Numbered from the stretch's first letter, positions 29,452-38,928 are shown. The stretch: DNA of 64,000 bases from an uncultured Lachnospiraceae bacterium (GCA_949287925.1 CASEIR010000059.1:23745-87744); one strand, 5' to 3'. Program-made: numbers and translations. The notes: generated by a model not told the origin, from the sequence alone.

Positions 29452-30324
29452 ATGGGATTCGAACATGTATCAGTATTATTGAATGAAACTGTAGATGGAT
29501 TAAACATCAGGCCGGACGGCATTTATGTTGACGGAACGCTTGGTGGAGGCGGACATGCATACGAGATATGCAGACGCCTGAATGAAAAGGGGAGTATTAT
29601 AGGAATAGACCAGGACGCAGCGGCGATCGAGGCCGCAGGCGCCCGACTGAAAGACTTCGGGAAGAAAGTCACGATAGTCCGGAGCAACTATTGTGAGATG
29701 AAGTCGCGGCTCCATGAGTTGGGCATTGACAAGGTCGATGGAATCATCCTTGATCTGGGCGTATCATCTTATCAGTTAGATACGGCAGAACGTGGATTTT
29801 CCTATCGCGAGGATGCACCTCTGGATATGCGGATGGATACACGTCAGAAAATGACGGCCAGAGACATCGTCAATGACTATAGTGAGATGGAGCTTTACCG
29901 TGTGATCCGTGATTATGGGGAAGATAAGTTTGCCAAGAATATTGCAAAACACATTGTGGCGGCACACGGGAAAGCGCCCATCGAAACAACTGGGCAGCTG
30001 ACGGAGATCATACGTCAGTCGATACCGATGAAATATCAGAAGAAGAGCGGGCATCCGGCAAAAAGAACGTTTCAGGCGATTCGAATAGAATTGAACCGGG
30101 AGCTGGAAGTACTAAGAGATTCTTTGGATGATATGATCGATATTCTGAATCCTGGCGGAAGACTGTGTATTATAACATTTCATTCGCTGGAAGACAGAAT
30201 CGTAAAAAGTGCATTTAAGAAGAATGAAAATCCTTGCACGTGTCCACCGGATTTCCCGGTGTGTGTGTGGAAAGGTGCCGAAAGGGCGGGTAATTACAAA
30301 AAAACCAATCCTGCCCGGAAGTAA
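29452..30324 (+). CDS. rsmH: 16S rRNA m4C1402 methyltransferase RsmH, C-terminus frameshifted
   Basis: RsmH methylates N4 of C1402 in 16S rRNA, in the P site. The SAM-binding motif [13 protein letters not shown] and the motifs [10 protein letters not shown] and [14 protein letters not shown] are intact. After CPPDFPVCV the frame runs into 19 unrelated codons and stops, giving 290 residues. The conserved tail, with KKPILPG and [10 protein letters not shown], continues in the +1 frame to 30385. The break lies in a (GT)5 run at 30259-30268; one more GT restores a protein of about 311 residues, the normal length. It could be a sequencing error or a real slippage event. Confidence 0.9.
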   Translation: MGFEHVSVLLNETVDGLNIRPDGIYVDGTLGGGGHAYEICRRLNEKGSIIGIDQDAAAIEAAGARLKDFGKKVTIVRSNYCEMKSRLHELGIDKVDGIILDLGVSSYQLDTAERGFSYREDAPLDMRMDTRQKMTARDIVNDYSEMELYRVIRDYGEDKFAKNIAKHIVAAHGKAPIETTGQLTEIIRQSIPMKYQKKSGHPAKRTFQAIRIELNRELEVLRDSLDDMIDILNPGGRLCIITFHSLEDRIVKSAFKKNENPCTCPPDFPVCVWKGAERAGNYKKTNPARK

Positions 30325-30385
30325 AGAGATGGAGTATAACAGCCGGTCAAAAAGTGCGAAACTTCGCATATTTGAGCGGATTTGA
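30266..30385 (+). pseudogene. rsmH: Out-of-frame C-terminal segment of rsmH
   Basis: Read from TGT at 30266 the codons give [18 protein letters not shown], then [20 protein letters not shown] and one last residue before TGA at 30383-30385. This is the typical end of RsmH. It is not in frame with the upstream part and has no start of its own. Confidence 0.85.
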
Positions 30386-30426
30386 TATTTTAGACAGATA
30401 TTGAAACAGGGGAAGGGATGACATAC

Positions 30427-30972
30427 ATGGCAGCCAGACAGGTATATACTAGAAATTATCATACACATATGCGCCGGGAGAATGCTCAGCAAGGCAGGTC
30501 GGGCCAGATGTATGTATACGGAAATACAGTGACAAAGCCGGAATATGAACCGGAGCGGCGTGAACGCCGTGCCGAAAGACCTAAGAAGAGGTTGAGCCGG
30601 GAAACACGACGGAACCGGAATGCGGCTTTACATATGAATCCAGGTTATGTGATCTTCCTGACGGCTGCGGCGATAATGGCGTTGATCATATGTGTGAATT
30701 ATGTCAGCCTGCAGTCGAAGCTGACCGAGCATTCAAAGGAGATCACATCTATGCAGGAAGAACTTGCAGATCTGAGAGAAGAGAATACAACCAGGGAAAA
30801 TTCAATTCTGGATTCTGTAAACCTGGAAGAGATCCAGGAAAAGGCACAGAATGAACTGGGGATGGGATTTGCTACGTCAGACCAGATTGTAGAGTACGAC
30901 AATCCTGCCTCGGATTATGTAAAACAGTATGATAATATTCCGGAGGATGGCGTACTGGCTAAATCAGAGTAA
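30427..30972 (+). CDS. ftsL: Cell division protein FtsL-like
   Basis: FtsL is a bitopic divisome scaffold that binds DivIB and DivIC. The 181-residue protein has a long basic cytoplasmic part (RRERRAERPKKRLSRETRR), one membrane helix at about 70-92 and an outside coiled coil (SKLTEHSKEITSMQEELADL). Sequence similarity in this family is weak; the call rests on layout and on position between rsmH and the PBP gene. I use ATG 30427, since the GGGGAAGGG site abuts ATG 30418. Confidence 0.8.
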   Translation: MAARQVYTRNYHTHMRRENAQQGRSGQMYVYGNTVTKPEYEPERRERRAERPKKRLSRETRRNRNAALHMNPGYVIFLTAAAIMALIICVNYVSLQSKLTEHSKEITSMQEELADLREENTTRENSILDSVNLEEIQEKAQNELGMGFATSDQIVEYDNPASDYVKQYDNIPEDGVLAKSE

Positions 30973-30992
30973 GTGACAGACTGGGTGATGTA

Positions 30993-32864
30993 ATGGCAAA
31001 AAGAGTAAAAAGGGTAAAAATAGGTAAAAGTTTTTTTAAAAGAAAATTTTCTAAACTAATGAAAACAAAACTAGTAGGGCTCTATTTAGCAGTTATACTA
31101 GTTTTTGTTGCTTTAGTAGGAAAAATCACGATGATTAATGCCTCCAGCGGCGATAAATATACCAAGGTTGTGCTGGATCAGCAGCAATATGACAGCAGAA
31201 CCATTCCGTTTAAACGAGGAGATATTGTAGACAGAAACGGGACCAAAATGGCTACCAGTGAACGTGTATATAATGTGATCCTGGATGTCAAGGTTCTAAC
31301 CAGTGATGAAGAGAATATTGAACCAACGATAGAAGTTCTGAAGGACTGTTTTGGCATTGAAGAAGAGGTGGTTGAAGAACTGATCGAAGAAAAACCGTCC
31401 AGCAGATATAATATATTGCTGAAGGGAATTGATTATGCAAAGTCTAAAGAATTCGAAGCGATTGATGAAGATGATGAAAATTATCCGAATGTAAAAGGTA
31501 TCTGGCTGGAAGAGGATTATGTAAGAAGTTATCCCTATCAAACTCTAGCCAGCGATGTCATTGGCTTTACTGTTGACGGTAATGTGGGAAGTAATGGCAT
31601 AGAAGCTTCTTACAACAGTCTGCTGAATGGTACGGACGGAAGAGAATATGGGTACTTTGACGACAGTTCCACTGTGGAACGTACGGTGAAAGAGCCGGTT
31701 AATGGCAGCACAATTGTGTCAACCATCGACCTTCAGGTGCAGAGCATTGTGGAAAAATATGTCCTGGCATTTAATGAACAGCATAAGAATGAAGCTTCGG
31801 AAGGAGAAGGAAGCAAGAATACGGCGGTGATCGTTATGAACCCACAGAACGGCGAGATTCTGGCGGAGGCGTCTTATCCTAATTATGATCTGAATAATCC
31901 CAGAGATCTTTCGAAATATTATTCGGAAGAAACAATAGAAGCCATGACAGATGAGGAGAAGCTGGATATACTAAACAACCTGTGGAATAATTTCTGCGTT
32001 AGCAGCACTTATGAACCAGGATCAACTTTTAAACCGTTTACAATTGCGGCGGGTCTGGAAAACGGGATCCTCTCCGGAGAGGAAAATTATTATTGCGGAG
32101 GCGTCCTTCAGGTGGGGGGACATGACATCCACTGTAGCAACCGGCAGGGTCACGGGGCGCAGACACTGAAGCGGTCTTTGGAGAATTCCTGTAATGTGGC
32201 TTTGATGGAAATTGGCGAGGCTCTTGGAGCAGAAGAGTTCTGCCGCTATCAGTCTCTGTTTGGATTCGGAGAATATACGGGTATTGATCTGCCGGGAGAG
32301 GCTTCTACCTCCGGACTTCTGTACACACCCGAGAATATGGACGCGGCCAGTCTTGCGACAAATGCATTTGGACAAAACTTTAATGTAACCACGACCCAGC
32401 TTGTTTCGGCCTTTTGTTCACTTGTAAACGGCGGAGATTACTATGAGCCTCACGTGGTAAAGCAGATCCGGGATGAGAATGGGAATGTGACCGAGAATAA
32501 AGATCCAGTTCTGGTAAGGAAGACAGTATCGAAAGAAACCAGCGATATTCTGAAAGATTACCTGCTGGGCGTCGTAGAAGAGGGAACAGGATCTTCAGCA
32601 GCAGTGGAAGGATACTCGATCGGCGGAAAAACGGGTACGGCAGAAAAACTGCCCAGAGGAAACGGAAAATACCTGGTGTCTTTTATTGGATATGCGCCCC
32701 AGGATAATCCGGAAGTGGTTGTGTATGTGGTGGTAGACGAGCCGAACGTAGCCGCGCAGGCATCCAGTTCCTATGCCACGGGCCTGTTTTCACAGATTAT
32801 GTCCGAGATCTGCCCTTATCTTGGGATTGAAAAAACGGCGGAAACAACGGAAACATCAGAATAA
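30993..32864 (+). CDS. Class B penicillin-binding protein (FtsI/PBP2-like)
   Basis: This is the first of two tandem class B transpeptidases and is likely the septal enzyme. The 623-residue protein has a basic N-terminus, one membrane helix at about 26-46, a PBP dimerisation domain at 60-220 and the transpeptidase domain. Active-site motifs are STFK (Ser344), SCN (Ser399-Asn401) and KTG (Lys546). There is no PASTA domain. The first 45 codons use CTA, TTA and ATA heavily, unlike the rest of the gene, which prefers CTG. The second PBP follows after a terminator-like hairpin. Confidence 0.94.
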   Translation: MAKRVKRVKIGKSFFKRKFSKLMKTKLVGLYLAVILVFVALVGKITMINASSGDKYTKVVLDQQQYDSRTIPFKRGDIVDRNGTKMATSERVYNVILDVKVLTSDEENIEPTIEVLKDCFGIEEEVVEELIEEKPSSRYNILLKGIDYAKSKEFEAIDEDDENYPNVKGIWLEEDYVRSYPYQTLASDVIGFTVDGNVGSNGIEASYNSLLNGTDGREYGYFDDSSTVERTVKEPVNGSTIVSTIDLQVQSIVEKYVLAFNEQHKNEASEGEGSKNTAVIVMNPQNGEILAEASYPNYDLNNPRDLSKYYSEETIEAMTDEEKLDILNNLWNNFCVSSTYEPGSTFKPFTIAAGLENGILSGEENYYCGGVLQVGGHDIHCSNRQGHGAQTLKRSLENSCNVALMEIGEALGAEEFCRYQSLFGFGEYTGIDLPGEASTSGLLYTPENMDAASLATNAFGQNFNVTTTQLVSAFCSLVNGGDYYEPHVVKQIRDENGNVTENKDPVLVRKTVSKETSDILKDYLLGVVEEGTGSSAAVEGYSIGGKTGTAEKLPRGNGKYLVSFIGYAPQDNPEVVVYVVVDEPNVAAQASSSYATGLFSQIMSEICPYLGIEKTAETTETSE

Positions 32865-32878
32865 AGAAAATGCAGAAT

Positions 32879-32931
32879 AACCCTGCGGAAGCTTTAATAA
32901 GTTGTAAAAAGAGCTTTTGCGGGGTTTTTTT
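32879..32931 (+). terminator. Hairpin and T run ending at the SpoVD-like start codon
   Basis: AACCCTGCGGAAGCTT (32879-32894) pairs along 16 positions with GAGCTTTTGCGGGGTT (32911-32926), with four G-U pairs. Seven T in total follow from 32925 to 32931. The ATG of the next gene is at 32933. The only possible ribosome binding site, GCGGGG, lies in the 3' arm. It looks like an attenuator or a growth-phase block on the next gene. Confidence 0.75.
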
Positions 32932-32932
32932 G

Positions 32933-34657
32933 ATGAAAAATAAAACTTACAATAAGAAGAAAATGCTGATCGTATTTCTGGGAGCCGGGCTGATTCTGTT
33001 TTCCCTGGTTGGAAGACTGGTTTATCTGATGATTTTCGAGGCGGAGTATTATCAGAAACAGGCAGAAGCGCTTCATGAACGGGAAAGGGAGATTAAAGCG
33101 GCCAGAGGAGAAATTGTGGATGCCAATGGTGTTGTGCTGGCCACAAACCGCACTGTATGTACGATCTCTGTTATCCATAGCCAGATACGTGATCCGGAAC
33201 GAGTCATCCGGGAACTGGCGGCGGCTCTGGATATGGAAGAAGAAACAGTACGGCGTAAGGTGGAGAAGGTGTCCTCGATGGAGCGAATAAAGACAAACGT
33301 AGAGATAGAGACAGGAGATCAGATCCGGGAACTGGAATTGGAGGGGGTAAAAGTAGATGAAGACTATAAAAGATATTATCCATACAATGAACTGGGGTCA
33401 AAAGTGCTGGGGTTTACCGGGGGCGACAACCAGGGAATTGTAGGATTGGAAGTCAAATATGAATCTTATCTGAAAGGACAAAACGGTACCATACTGACGA
33501 CGACAGATGCCCGGGGCATCGAACTGGAAGGCGTTGCGGAAGACCGGATCGAGCCGGTTGCCGGCCATACGCTTCAGATCAGTCTGGACCGGAATATACA
33601 AACCTATGCGCAGCAGATGGCAGAAAAAGTGAGGGAAGAAAAGCAGGCAGATAAAGTGGGGATTTTGATTATGAATCCACAGAACGGTGAGATCATGGCC
33701 ATGGTGAATGTGCCGGAATTCAACCTCAATGATCCATTTACACTGAATACAGAAGACGGAGGGGCGAGGCTTTCAGATGAAGAGAAACAGGAAGCGCTGA
33801 ACCAGATGTGGAGGAATGGCTGTATCAATGATACTTACGAACCAGGCTCTACATTTAAGATTATTACGGCTTCCGCCTGCCTGGAAGAGGGAGTTGTCAG
33901 TCTGGAAGATTCGTTTAGCTGTCCGGGGTACCGGATCGTAGAAGACCGGAAGATCCGCTGTCATAAAGTGGGCGGACATGGGGCGGAAACATTTGTAGAA
34001 GGAATTCAGAATTCCTGCAATCCGGTGTTTATTGATATTGGCCTTAGGCTGGGAACGGAAAGGTTTTACAAGTATTTTCAACAGTTTGGCCTGATGAAGA
34101 CCACCGGTGTGGATCTTCCGGGGGAAGCTGGAACGATCGTGCATGATCCGGAAAATGTAGGGCAGGTTGAGCTTGCCACTATGAGTTTTGGACAGTCTTT
34201 TCAGATTACGCCCATACAGCTGGCAACAACTGTCAGTTCTTTGATCAACGGCGGCAGAAGAGTGACGCCGCATCTGGGGGTTCGGGTACTGGACCGGGAC
34301 GGAAAAGAAATGGAAGAATTCACTTATCCTGCTCAGGAAGGGATTGTGTCGGCAAAAACTTCAGAAACGATGCGGACACTGCTGGAGAGCGTTGTGGCTG
34401 TGGGGTCTGGAAAGAATGCATATGTGGAAGGATACCGGATCGGTGGAAAAACAGCGACTTCACAGACCCTTCCACGAAGCGCCAATAAATATATCTCTTC
34501 TTTTATCGGATTTGCGCCGGCAGATGAGCCACAGGTCATTGCCATGTGCGTGATTTATAATCCTCAGGGCGTCTATTATGGAGGGACTATTGCGGCGCCG
34601 GTGATCGGCAATATATTTCAGAATATATTGCCCTATCTTGGCATTGAAAAAGGCTAG
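32933..34657 (+). CDS. Class B penicillin-binding protein (SpoVD-like)
   Basis: The second class B PBP has 574 residues: one membrane helix at about 12-32, a dimerisation domain and a transpeptidase domain. Motifs are STFK (Ser306), SCN, and KTA at Lys506 in place of the usual KTG. SpoVD makes spore cortex, and its place after a PBP and before mraY fits Bacillus gene order, but there is no PASTA domain and vegetative use cannot be excluded. I start at ATG 32933; an upstream in-frame start at 32870 would run through the hairpin. Confidence 0.88.
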   Translation: MKNKTYNKKKMLIVFLGAGLILFSLVGRLVYLMIFEAEYYQKQAEALHEREREIKAARGEIVDANGVVLATNRTVCTISVIHSQIRDPERVIRELAAALDMEEETVRRKVEKVSSMERIKTNVEIETGDQIRELELEGVKVDEDYKRYYPYNELGSKVLGFTGGDNQGIVGLEVKYESYLKGQNGTILTTTDARGIELEGVAEDRIEPVAGHTLQISLDRNIQTYAQQMAEKVREEKQADKVGILIMNPQNGEIMAMVNVPEFNLNDPFTLNTEDGGARLSDEEKQEALNQMWRNGCINDTYEPGSTFKIITASACLEEGVVSLEDSFSCPGYRIVEDRKIRCHKVGGHGAETFVEGIQNSCNPVFIDIGLRLGTERFYKYFQQFGLMKTTGVDLPGEAGTIVHDPENVGQVELATMSFGQSFQITPIQLATTVSSLINGGRRVTPHLGVRVLDRDGKEMEEFTYPAQEGIVSAKTSETMRTLLESVVAVGSGKNAYVEGYRIGGKTATSQTLPRSANKYISSFIGFAPADEPQVIAMCVIYNPQGVYYGGTIAAPVIGNIFQNILPYLGIEKG

Positions 34658-34721
34658 GAAATGCAGTATACTAGGTAAGGTTAAAGGAACATGAACTGAC
34701 AAAAAGATAAAGAGGTGGGTT

Positions 34722-35678
34722 ATGGATTATAAAGTATTTATTCCGGTAATTATAGCGTTTGTCCTGAGTGTTGTAATGGGACCGGTAATTATTCCTGTTT
34801 TGCGGAGACTGAAGATGGGACAGACCGAGAGAGTGGACGGCGTGCAGTCTCATCTCAAAAAAGCGGGGACGCCAACTATGGGAGGTGTGATTATTCTTCT
34901 GAGCGTTGTGATCACATCCGTGTTTTATATTAAGGATTATCCGGAGATTATACCGATTTTATTTGTTACAGTGGGATTTGGCTTGATTGGTTTTCTGGAT
35001 GACTATTTAAAAGTAGTTATGAAACGGTCAGACGGGCTGTTTCCCAAACAGAAGATGGCGCTTCAGATCGTGGTGACAGCCATATTTGCCTTTTATCTGA
35101 TAAAATTTACAGATGTTTCGCTGGCTATGCTGATTCCCTTTTCTGGAGGAAAATATCTGAATATCGGATGGCTGGCGGTTCCGCTGCTGTTTATTGCGGT
35201 GATTGGAACGGTTAACGGCGTGAATTTTACAGACGGCCTGGATGGGCTGGCTTCCAGTGTTACGGTATTGGTAGCCACATTTTTTACCGTGGTTGCCATC
35301 GGGACGGGAGCCGGGATTTCGCCTGTAACCTGTGCGGTAGTGGGCGCGCTGCTGGGCTTCCTGTTGTTTAACGTATATCCGGCCAGTGTTTTCATGGGAG
35401 ATACCGGTTCGCTTGCGCTGGGAGGATTCGTAGCGTCTACAGCATATATGCTCCAGATGCCTATATTTATTCTGATCGTTGGATTGATTTATCTGATTGA
35501 AGTTCTGTCGGTTATGATTCAGGTTACTTATTTTAAAAAGACCGGAGGGAAGAGAATCTTTAAGATGGCGCCGATACATCATCATTTTGAATTGTGCGGA
35601 TGGTCGGAAACCAGGGTAGTGGCAGTGTTTTCGATTGTTACGGCAATTCTTTGCCTGATCGCGCTTATGGCAATGTAG
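34722..35678 (+). CDS. mraY: Phospho-MurNAc-pentapeptide transferase MraY
   Basis: MraY joins UDP-MurNAc-pentapeptide to undecaprenyl phosphate to make lipid I at the inner face of the membrane. The 318-residue protein has ten predicted helices. It shows GTPTMGG near residue 48, the FLDDYLKV motif with paired Asp, NFTDGLDGLASS near 168, FMGDTGSLALGG and the loop MAPIHHHFELCGWSE. AAAGAGGTGG precedes the ATG. It is followed by murD after 12 bp. Confidence 0.98.
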   Translation: MDYKVFIPVIIAFVLSVVMGPVIIPVLRRLKMGQTERVDGVQSHLKKAGTPTMGGVIILLSVVITSVFYIKDYPEIIPILFVTVGFGLIGFLDDYLKVVMKRSDGLFPKQKMALQIVVTAIFAFYLIKFTDVSLAMLIPFSGGKYLNIGWLAVPLLFIAVIGTVNGVNFTDGLDGLASSVTVLVATFFTVVAIGTGAGISPVTCAVVGALLGFLLFNVYPASVFMGDTGSLALGGFVASTAYMLQMPIFILIVGLIYLIEVLSVMIQVTYFKKTGGKRIFKMAPIHHHFELCGWSETRVVAVFSIVTAILCLIALMAM

Positions 35679-35690
35679 GAGGAATGCACT

Positions 35691-37046
35691 ATGGTAGTAA
35701 ACGAAAAAACGGTTCTGGTATTCGGAGCAGGAATCAGCGGGATCGGTGCGGTCCACCTTCTGGAAGCTCAGAACGCGAATGTAATCTTATATGACGGGAA
35801 TGAAAAATTGGACCATAATAAACTGAGGGAGCAGCTGGGCTCCGGGAGCAGGGCGCAGATACTGACCGGGAATCTTCCAAAGGAAGTGATAGAGAAGCTG
35901 GATATAGCCGTGTTAAGTCCGGGAGTGCCGACAGATCTTCCGGTTGTAGAACAGATGAAAAGCTTTCAGGTGGAGATTATCGGAGAGGTGGAACTGGCTT
36001 ATCAGTTTGGAAAAGGTGAGATTCTTGCTATTACAGGGACGAACGGCAAGACGACCACGACTTCTCTGCTTGGGGAAATTATGAGTCGTTACAGCGATCA
36101 GGTGTATGTGGTAGGAAATATCGGGAATCCATATACATTGGCTGCAGGCAGGATGACGGAGGATTCCATAACCGTGGCGGAGATGAGCAGTTTTCAGCTG
36201 GAGACGATTGTTGAATTCCGCCCCAGAGTCAGTGCGATTCTGAACTTTACCCCTGACCATCTGAACCGGCACCATACGATGGAGGCATATGTCAATGCCA
36301 AAAAGAATATTGCAAAGAACCAGACAGAAGAAGATTATTGTATCTTGAACTATGAAGATCCGCTGACCAGAGAATTTGGAGAAAATGTAAGGGCAAAGGT
36401 TCTATATTTCAGCAGCCAGCGTAAACTAGAAGAGGGAATCTATCTGGATCAGGGAGAGATCGTATATCATTATGAAGGAAAGCACGAGGTTCTGTGTCAT
36501 GTGGATGAATTACAGATCCTTGGGACGCACAATCATGAGAATGCAATGGCTGCCGCAGCGATGGCTGCTGTATTTCAGGTGCCGATGGATGTGATCCGAA
36601 AGAGTCTGAAAGAATTCAAAGGCGTGGAACACCGGATCGAGTATGTGGGTGAAAAGAATGGAGTTGTATATTATAACGATTCTAAGGGAACCAATCCGGA
36701 TGCGGCAATCAAAGGAATACAGGCAATGAACCGGCCTACGGTTCTGATCGGCGGCGGTTATGATAAAGGATCGGAATACACAGAATGGATTAATAGTTTT
36801 GACGGCAAGGTGAAAAAGCTGGTTCTTCTGGGAGAGACACGCGAGAAGATTGCAGAAGACGCCAGAAAAGCTGGATTCACCGATTATGTATTTGCAGATT
36901 CTTTTCAGAGCGCCGTAGAGACTGCGATTTCCTGTGCGGAACCTGGGGATGCGGTCCTGCTGTCGCCGGCGTGCGCCAGCTGGGATATGTTCCCGAGCTA
37001 TGAAGTACGTGGAGAGAAGTTTAAAGAGATCGTAAATTCTTTGTAA
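35691..37046 (+). CDS. murD: UDP-MurNAc-L-Ala:D-Glu ligase MurD
   Basis: MurD adds D-glutamate to the growing stem peptide, using ATP in the cytoplasm. The 451-residue protein has the N-terminal UDP-binding Rossmann domain (VFGAGISGIGA), the P-loop GTNGKTTTT (Lys120), the central MSSFQLETI and FTPDHLNRH motifs and the C-terminal Mur ligase domain (KGVEHRIEYV, YYNDSKGTNP). AGGAGG precedes the ATG. It belongs to the division cluster transcription unit. Confidence 0.98.
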   Translation: MVVNEKTVLVFGAGISGIGAVHLLEAQNANVILYDGNEKLDHNKLREQLGSGSRAQILTGNLPKEVIEKLDIAVLSPGVPTDLPVVEQMKSFQVEIIGEVELAYQFGKGEILAITGTNGKTTTTSLLGEIMSRYSDQVYVVGNIGNPYTLAAGRMTEDSITVAEMSSFQLETIVEFRPRVSAILNFTPDHLNRHHTMEAYVNAKKNIAKNQTEEDYCILNYEDPLTREFGENVRAKVLYFSSQRKLEEGIYLDQGEIVYHYEGKHEVLCHVDELQILGTHNHENAMAAAAMAAVFQVPMDVIRKSLKEFKGVEHRIEYVGEKNGVVYYNDSKGTNPDAAIKGIQAMNRPTVLIGGGYDKGSEYTEWINSFDGKVKKLVLLGETREKIAEDARKAGFTDYVFADSFQSAVETAISCAEPGDAVLLSPACASWDMFPSYEVRGEKFKEIVNSL

Positions 37047-37060
37047 GGAGAGGTCCTGGA

Positions 37061-38143
37061 TTGTTCAGACCCAGAAACAGAAAATATGATATTACTTTGC
37101 TGGTCGCGCTGCTTTTGCTTTTGCTGTCAGGACTTGTGATCCTATACAGCACCAGTGCTTATAACGGGCAGATAAAATTTCACGATTCATTTTATTATCT
37201 GAAAAAGCAATTATTTGCCACTTCGCTTGGAATTGCCGGCATGTATGTGACCGCGGCTGTGGATTATCACCGGTGGAGACTGGCAGCGGTGCCTGGATAT
37301 CTGGCGGCTGTTCTGCTGGCAGTGGCGGTACTGTTTGCAGGAGAGGAATATAACGGGTCCAAAAGATGGCTGTCTTTGGGCCCGTTTTCTTTTCAGCCCT
37401 CTGAGTTCGCGAAGGTGGCGGTTATCCTGTTTCTTGCGTATATTGTAACCAGAAATATTCATCGGATCGATAAGATGAGAACAATTTTGAAGATTATGGC
37501 TATGATTCTTCCAATTGTAGCTCTTGTGGGAGCCAGTAATCTAAGTACAGCTATCATCATACTGGGAATTGCTGTTGTGCTGATTTTTACAGCCAGTCCC
37601 AGATATGGACAGTTTCTTATTATGGGCGTGATGGGAATCGGTTTTATGACAATTTTTCTGGCCCTGGAAAGTTACCGGCTGGAGCGGATCGCGATCTGGC
37701 GAAATCCGGAAGCATATGAGAAAGGATACCAAACGCTGCAAGGGCTGTATGCGATTGGTTCCGGAGGCCTGTTTGGAAGAGGGTTTGGAGAAAGTGTTCA
37801 GAAGCTGGGCTTTGTTCCTGAGGCACAAAATGACATGATTTTTTCCATTATCTGTGAGGAGCTGGGCCTGTTTGGCGCAGGATTTATCATACTATTGTTT
37901 CTGGTTTTGATCTGGAGATTCTATGTAATTGCTTCGCATGCCGAAGACCTGTTCGGGGCTTTGATTGCAGCCGGAGCCATGGCGCATATGATGATCCAGG
38001 TGATTCTGAACATAGCTGTCGTGACCAATACTATACCTAATACCGGGATCACGCTGCCTTTTGTCAGTTATGGGGGGACTTCAGTTGTGTTTCTTCTGAT
38101 TGAAATGGGTCTTGTGCTGAGCGTGTCGTCTCTGGTAAAATAG
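37061..38143 (+). CDS. ftsW: Lipid II polymerase FtsW (SEDS family)
   Basis: FtsW polymerises lipid II at the septum together with the class B PBP. The 360-residue protein has about ten membrane helices, with SGLVILYSTSAYNG near residue 27, GSKRWLSLGPFSFQPSEFAK, EAQNDMIFSIICEELG and IPNTGITLPFVSYGGTS. The start is TTG 37061, eight bases after AAGGAGAGG; no ATG lies nearby. It follows murD by 14 bp. murG, often next to ftsW, is absent here. Confidence 0.95.
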   Translation: MFRPRNRKYDITLLVALLLLLLSGLVILYSTSAYNGQIKFHDSFYYLKKQLFATSLGIAGMYVTAAVDYHRWRLAAVPGYLAAVLLAVAVLFAGEEYNGSKRWLSLGPFSFQPSEFAKVAVILFLAYIVTRNIHRIDKMRTILKIMAMILPIVALVGASNLSTAIIILGIAVVLIFTASPRYGQFLIMGVMGIGFMTIFLALESYRLERIAIWRNPEAYEKGYQTLQGLYAIGSGGLFGRGFGESVQKLGFVPEAQNDMIFSIICEELGLFGAGFIILLFLVLIWRFYVIASHAEDLFGALIAAGAMAHMMIQVILNIAVVTNTIPNTGITLPFVSYGGTSVVFLLIEMGLVLSVSSLVK

Positions 38144-38169
38144 AACAAATGTAAAAAGGGAGTATACGA

Positions 38170-38928
38170 ATGGGAAATCATGAAATGCAAGAAGAACGCC
38201 GGCCTGGGAAGAAAAAAACCCACAGGCTGTATGCGTTTGTAGTCCTGCTTCTGGGGGCTGCGATCTTGGCGCTTGGAATACTGATTTTGTTTTATGTTCA
38301 GAAAATTGAAGTGTCCGGTAATGAATATTGTTCGGATCAGCAGATTGTAGATGTGGTAAAAGAGGATAAATATGCGGTTAATACATTGTATATTGCCGCA
38401 AAATATGCGCTGGGCAAGGGGGAAACCCTTCCTTGCCTGGACGCAATTTCTGTCCGCCTGACGGCGCCCTGGGCCATAAAAGTAACAGTCCGGGAGAAAC
38501 CAATTGTCGGATATGTGAATAATGGGGATCAATATGCGTATTTCGACAAAGAGGGTTTGGTGATTTACGAATCAACGGTTATGATGGAAGGTCTGCCTTG
38601 TATCGAAGGCATCGATCTTGAAAATATCGAACTATACAGCCAACTGGAAACAGACAGCAGTAAGATATTCGAAGAAATTCTGGAAACATCCCAGGAAGTT
38701 AAGAAGTATGAATTGAATACAGATAAAATTGTATGCAAAGGAAATGATATTTATCTGTATATTGGCACAGTGTATGTTAATCTGGGAAGCAAAGTGTCTT
38801 CGGAGCAGATTGCCCAGATCAAACCTATCCTGGGAAAACTGGAAGGACAGGAAGGCACCCTTCACCTGGAAAACTATTCGGATTCCAGTGGAACCATTAC
38901 TTTTGATATCGGAGAAATTCCTGAATAA
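38170..38928 (+). CDS. Cell division protein DivIB/FtsQ
   Basis: The 252-residue protein has a basic cytoplasmic tail, one membrane helix at about 20-42, a POTRA domain (KIEVSGNEYCSDQQIVDVV) and a beta domain with the typical WAIKVTVREKPIVGYV. DivIB/FtsQ links FtsL, DivIC and the septal synthases. AAAGGGAG stands before the ATG. Position between ftsW and ftsZ supports the call. The C-terminal tail is short. Confidence 0.93.
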   Translation: MGNHEMQEERRPGKKKTHRLYAFVVLLLGAAILALGILILFYVQKIEVSGNEYCSDQQIVDVVKEDKYAVNTLYIAAKYALGKGETLPCLDAISVRLTAPWAIKVTVREKPIVGYVNNGDQYAYFDKEGLVIYESTVMMEGLPCIEGIDLENIELYSQLETDSSKIFEEILETSQEVKKYELNTDKIVCKGNDIYLYIGTVYVNLGSKVSSEQIAQIKPILGKLEGQEGTLHLENYSDSSGTITFDIGEIPE

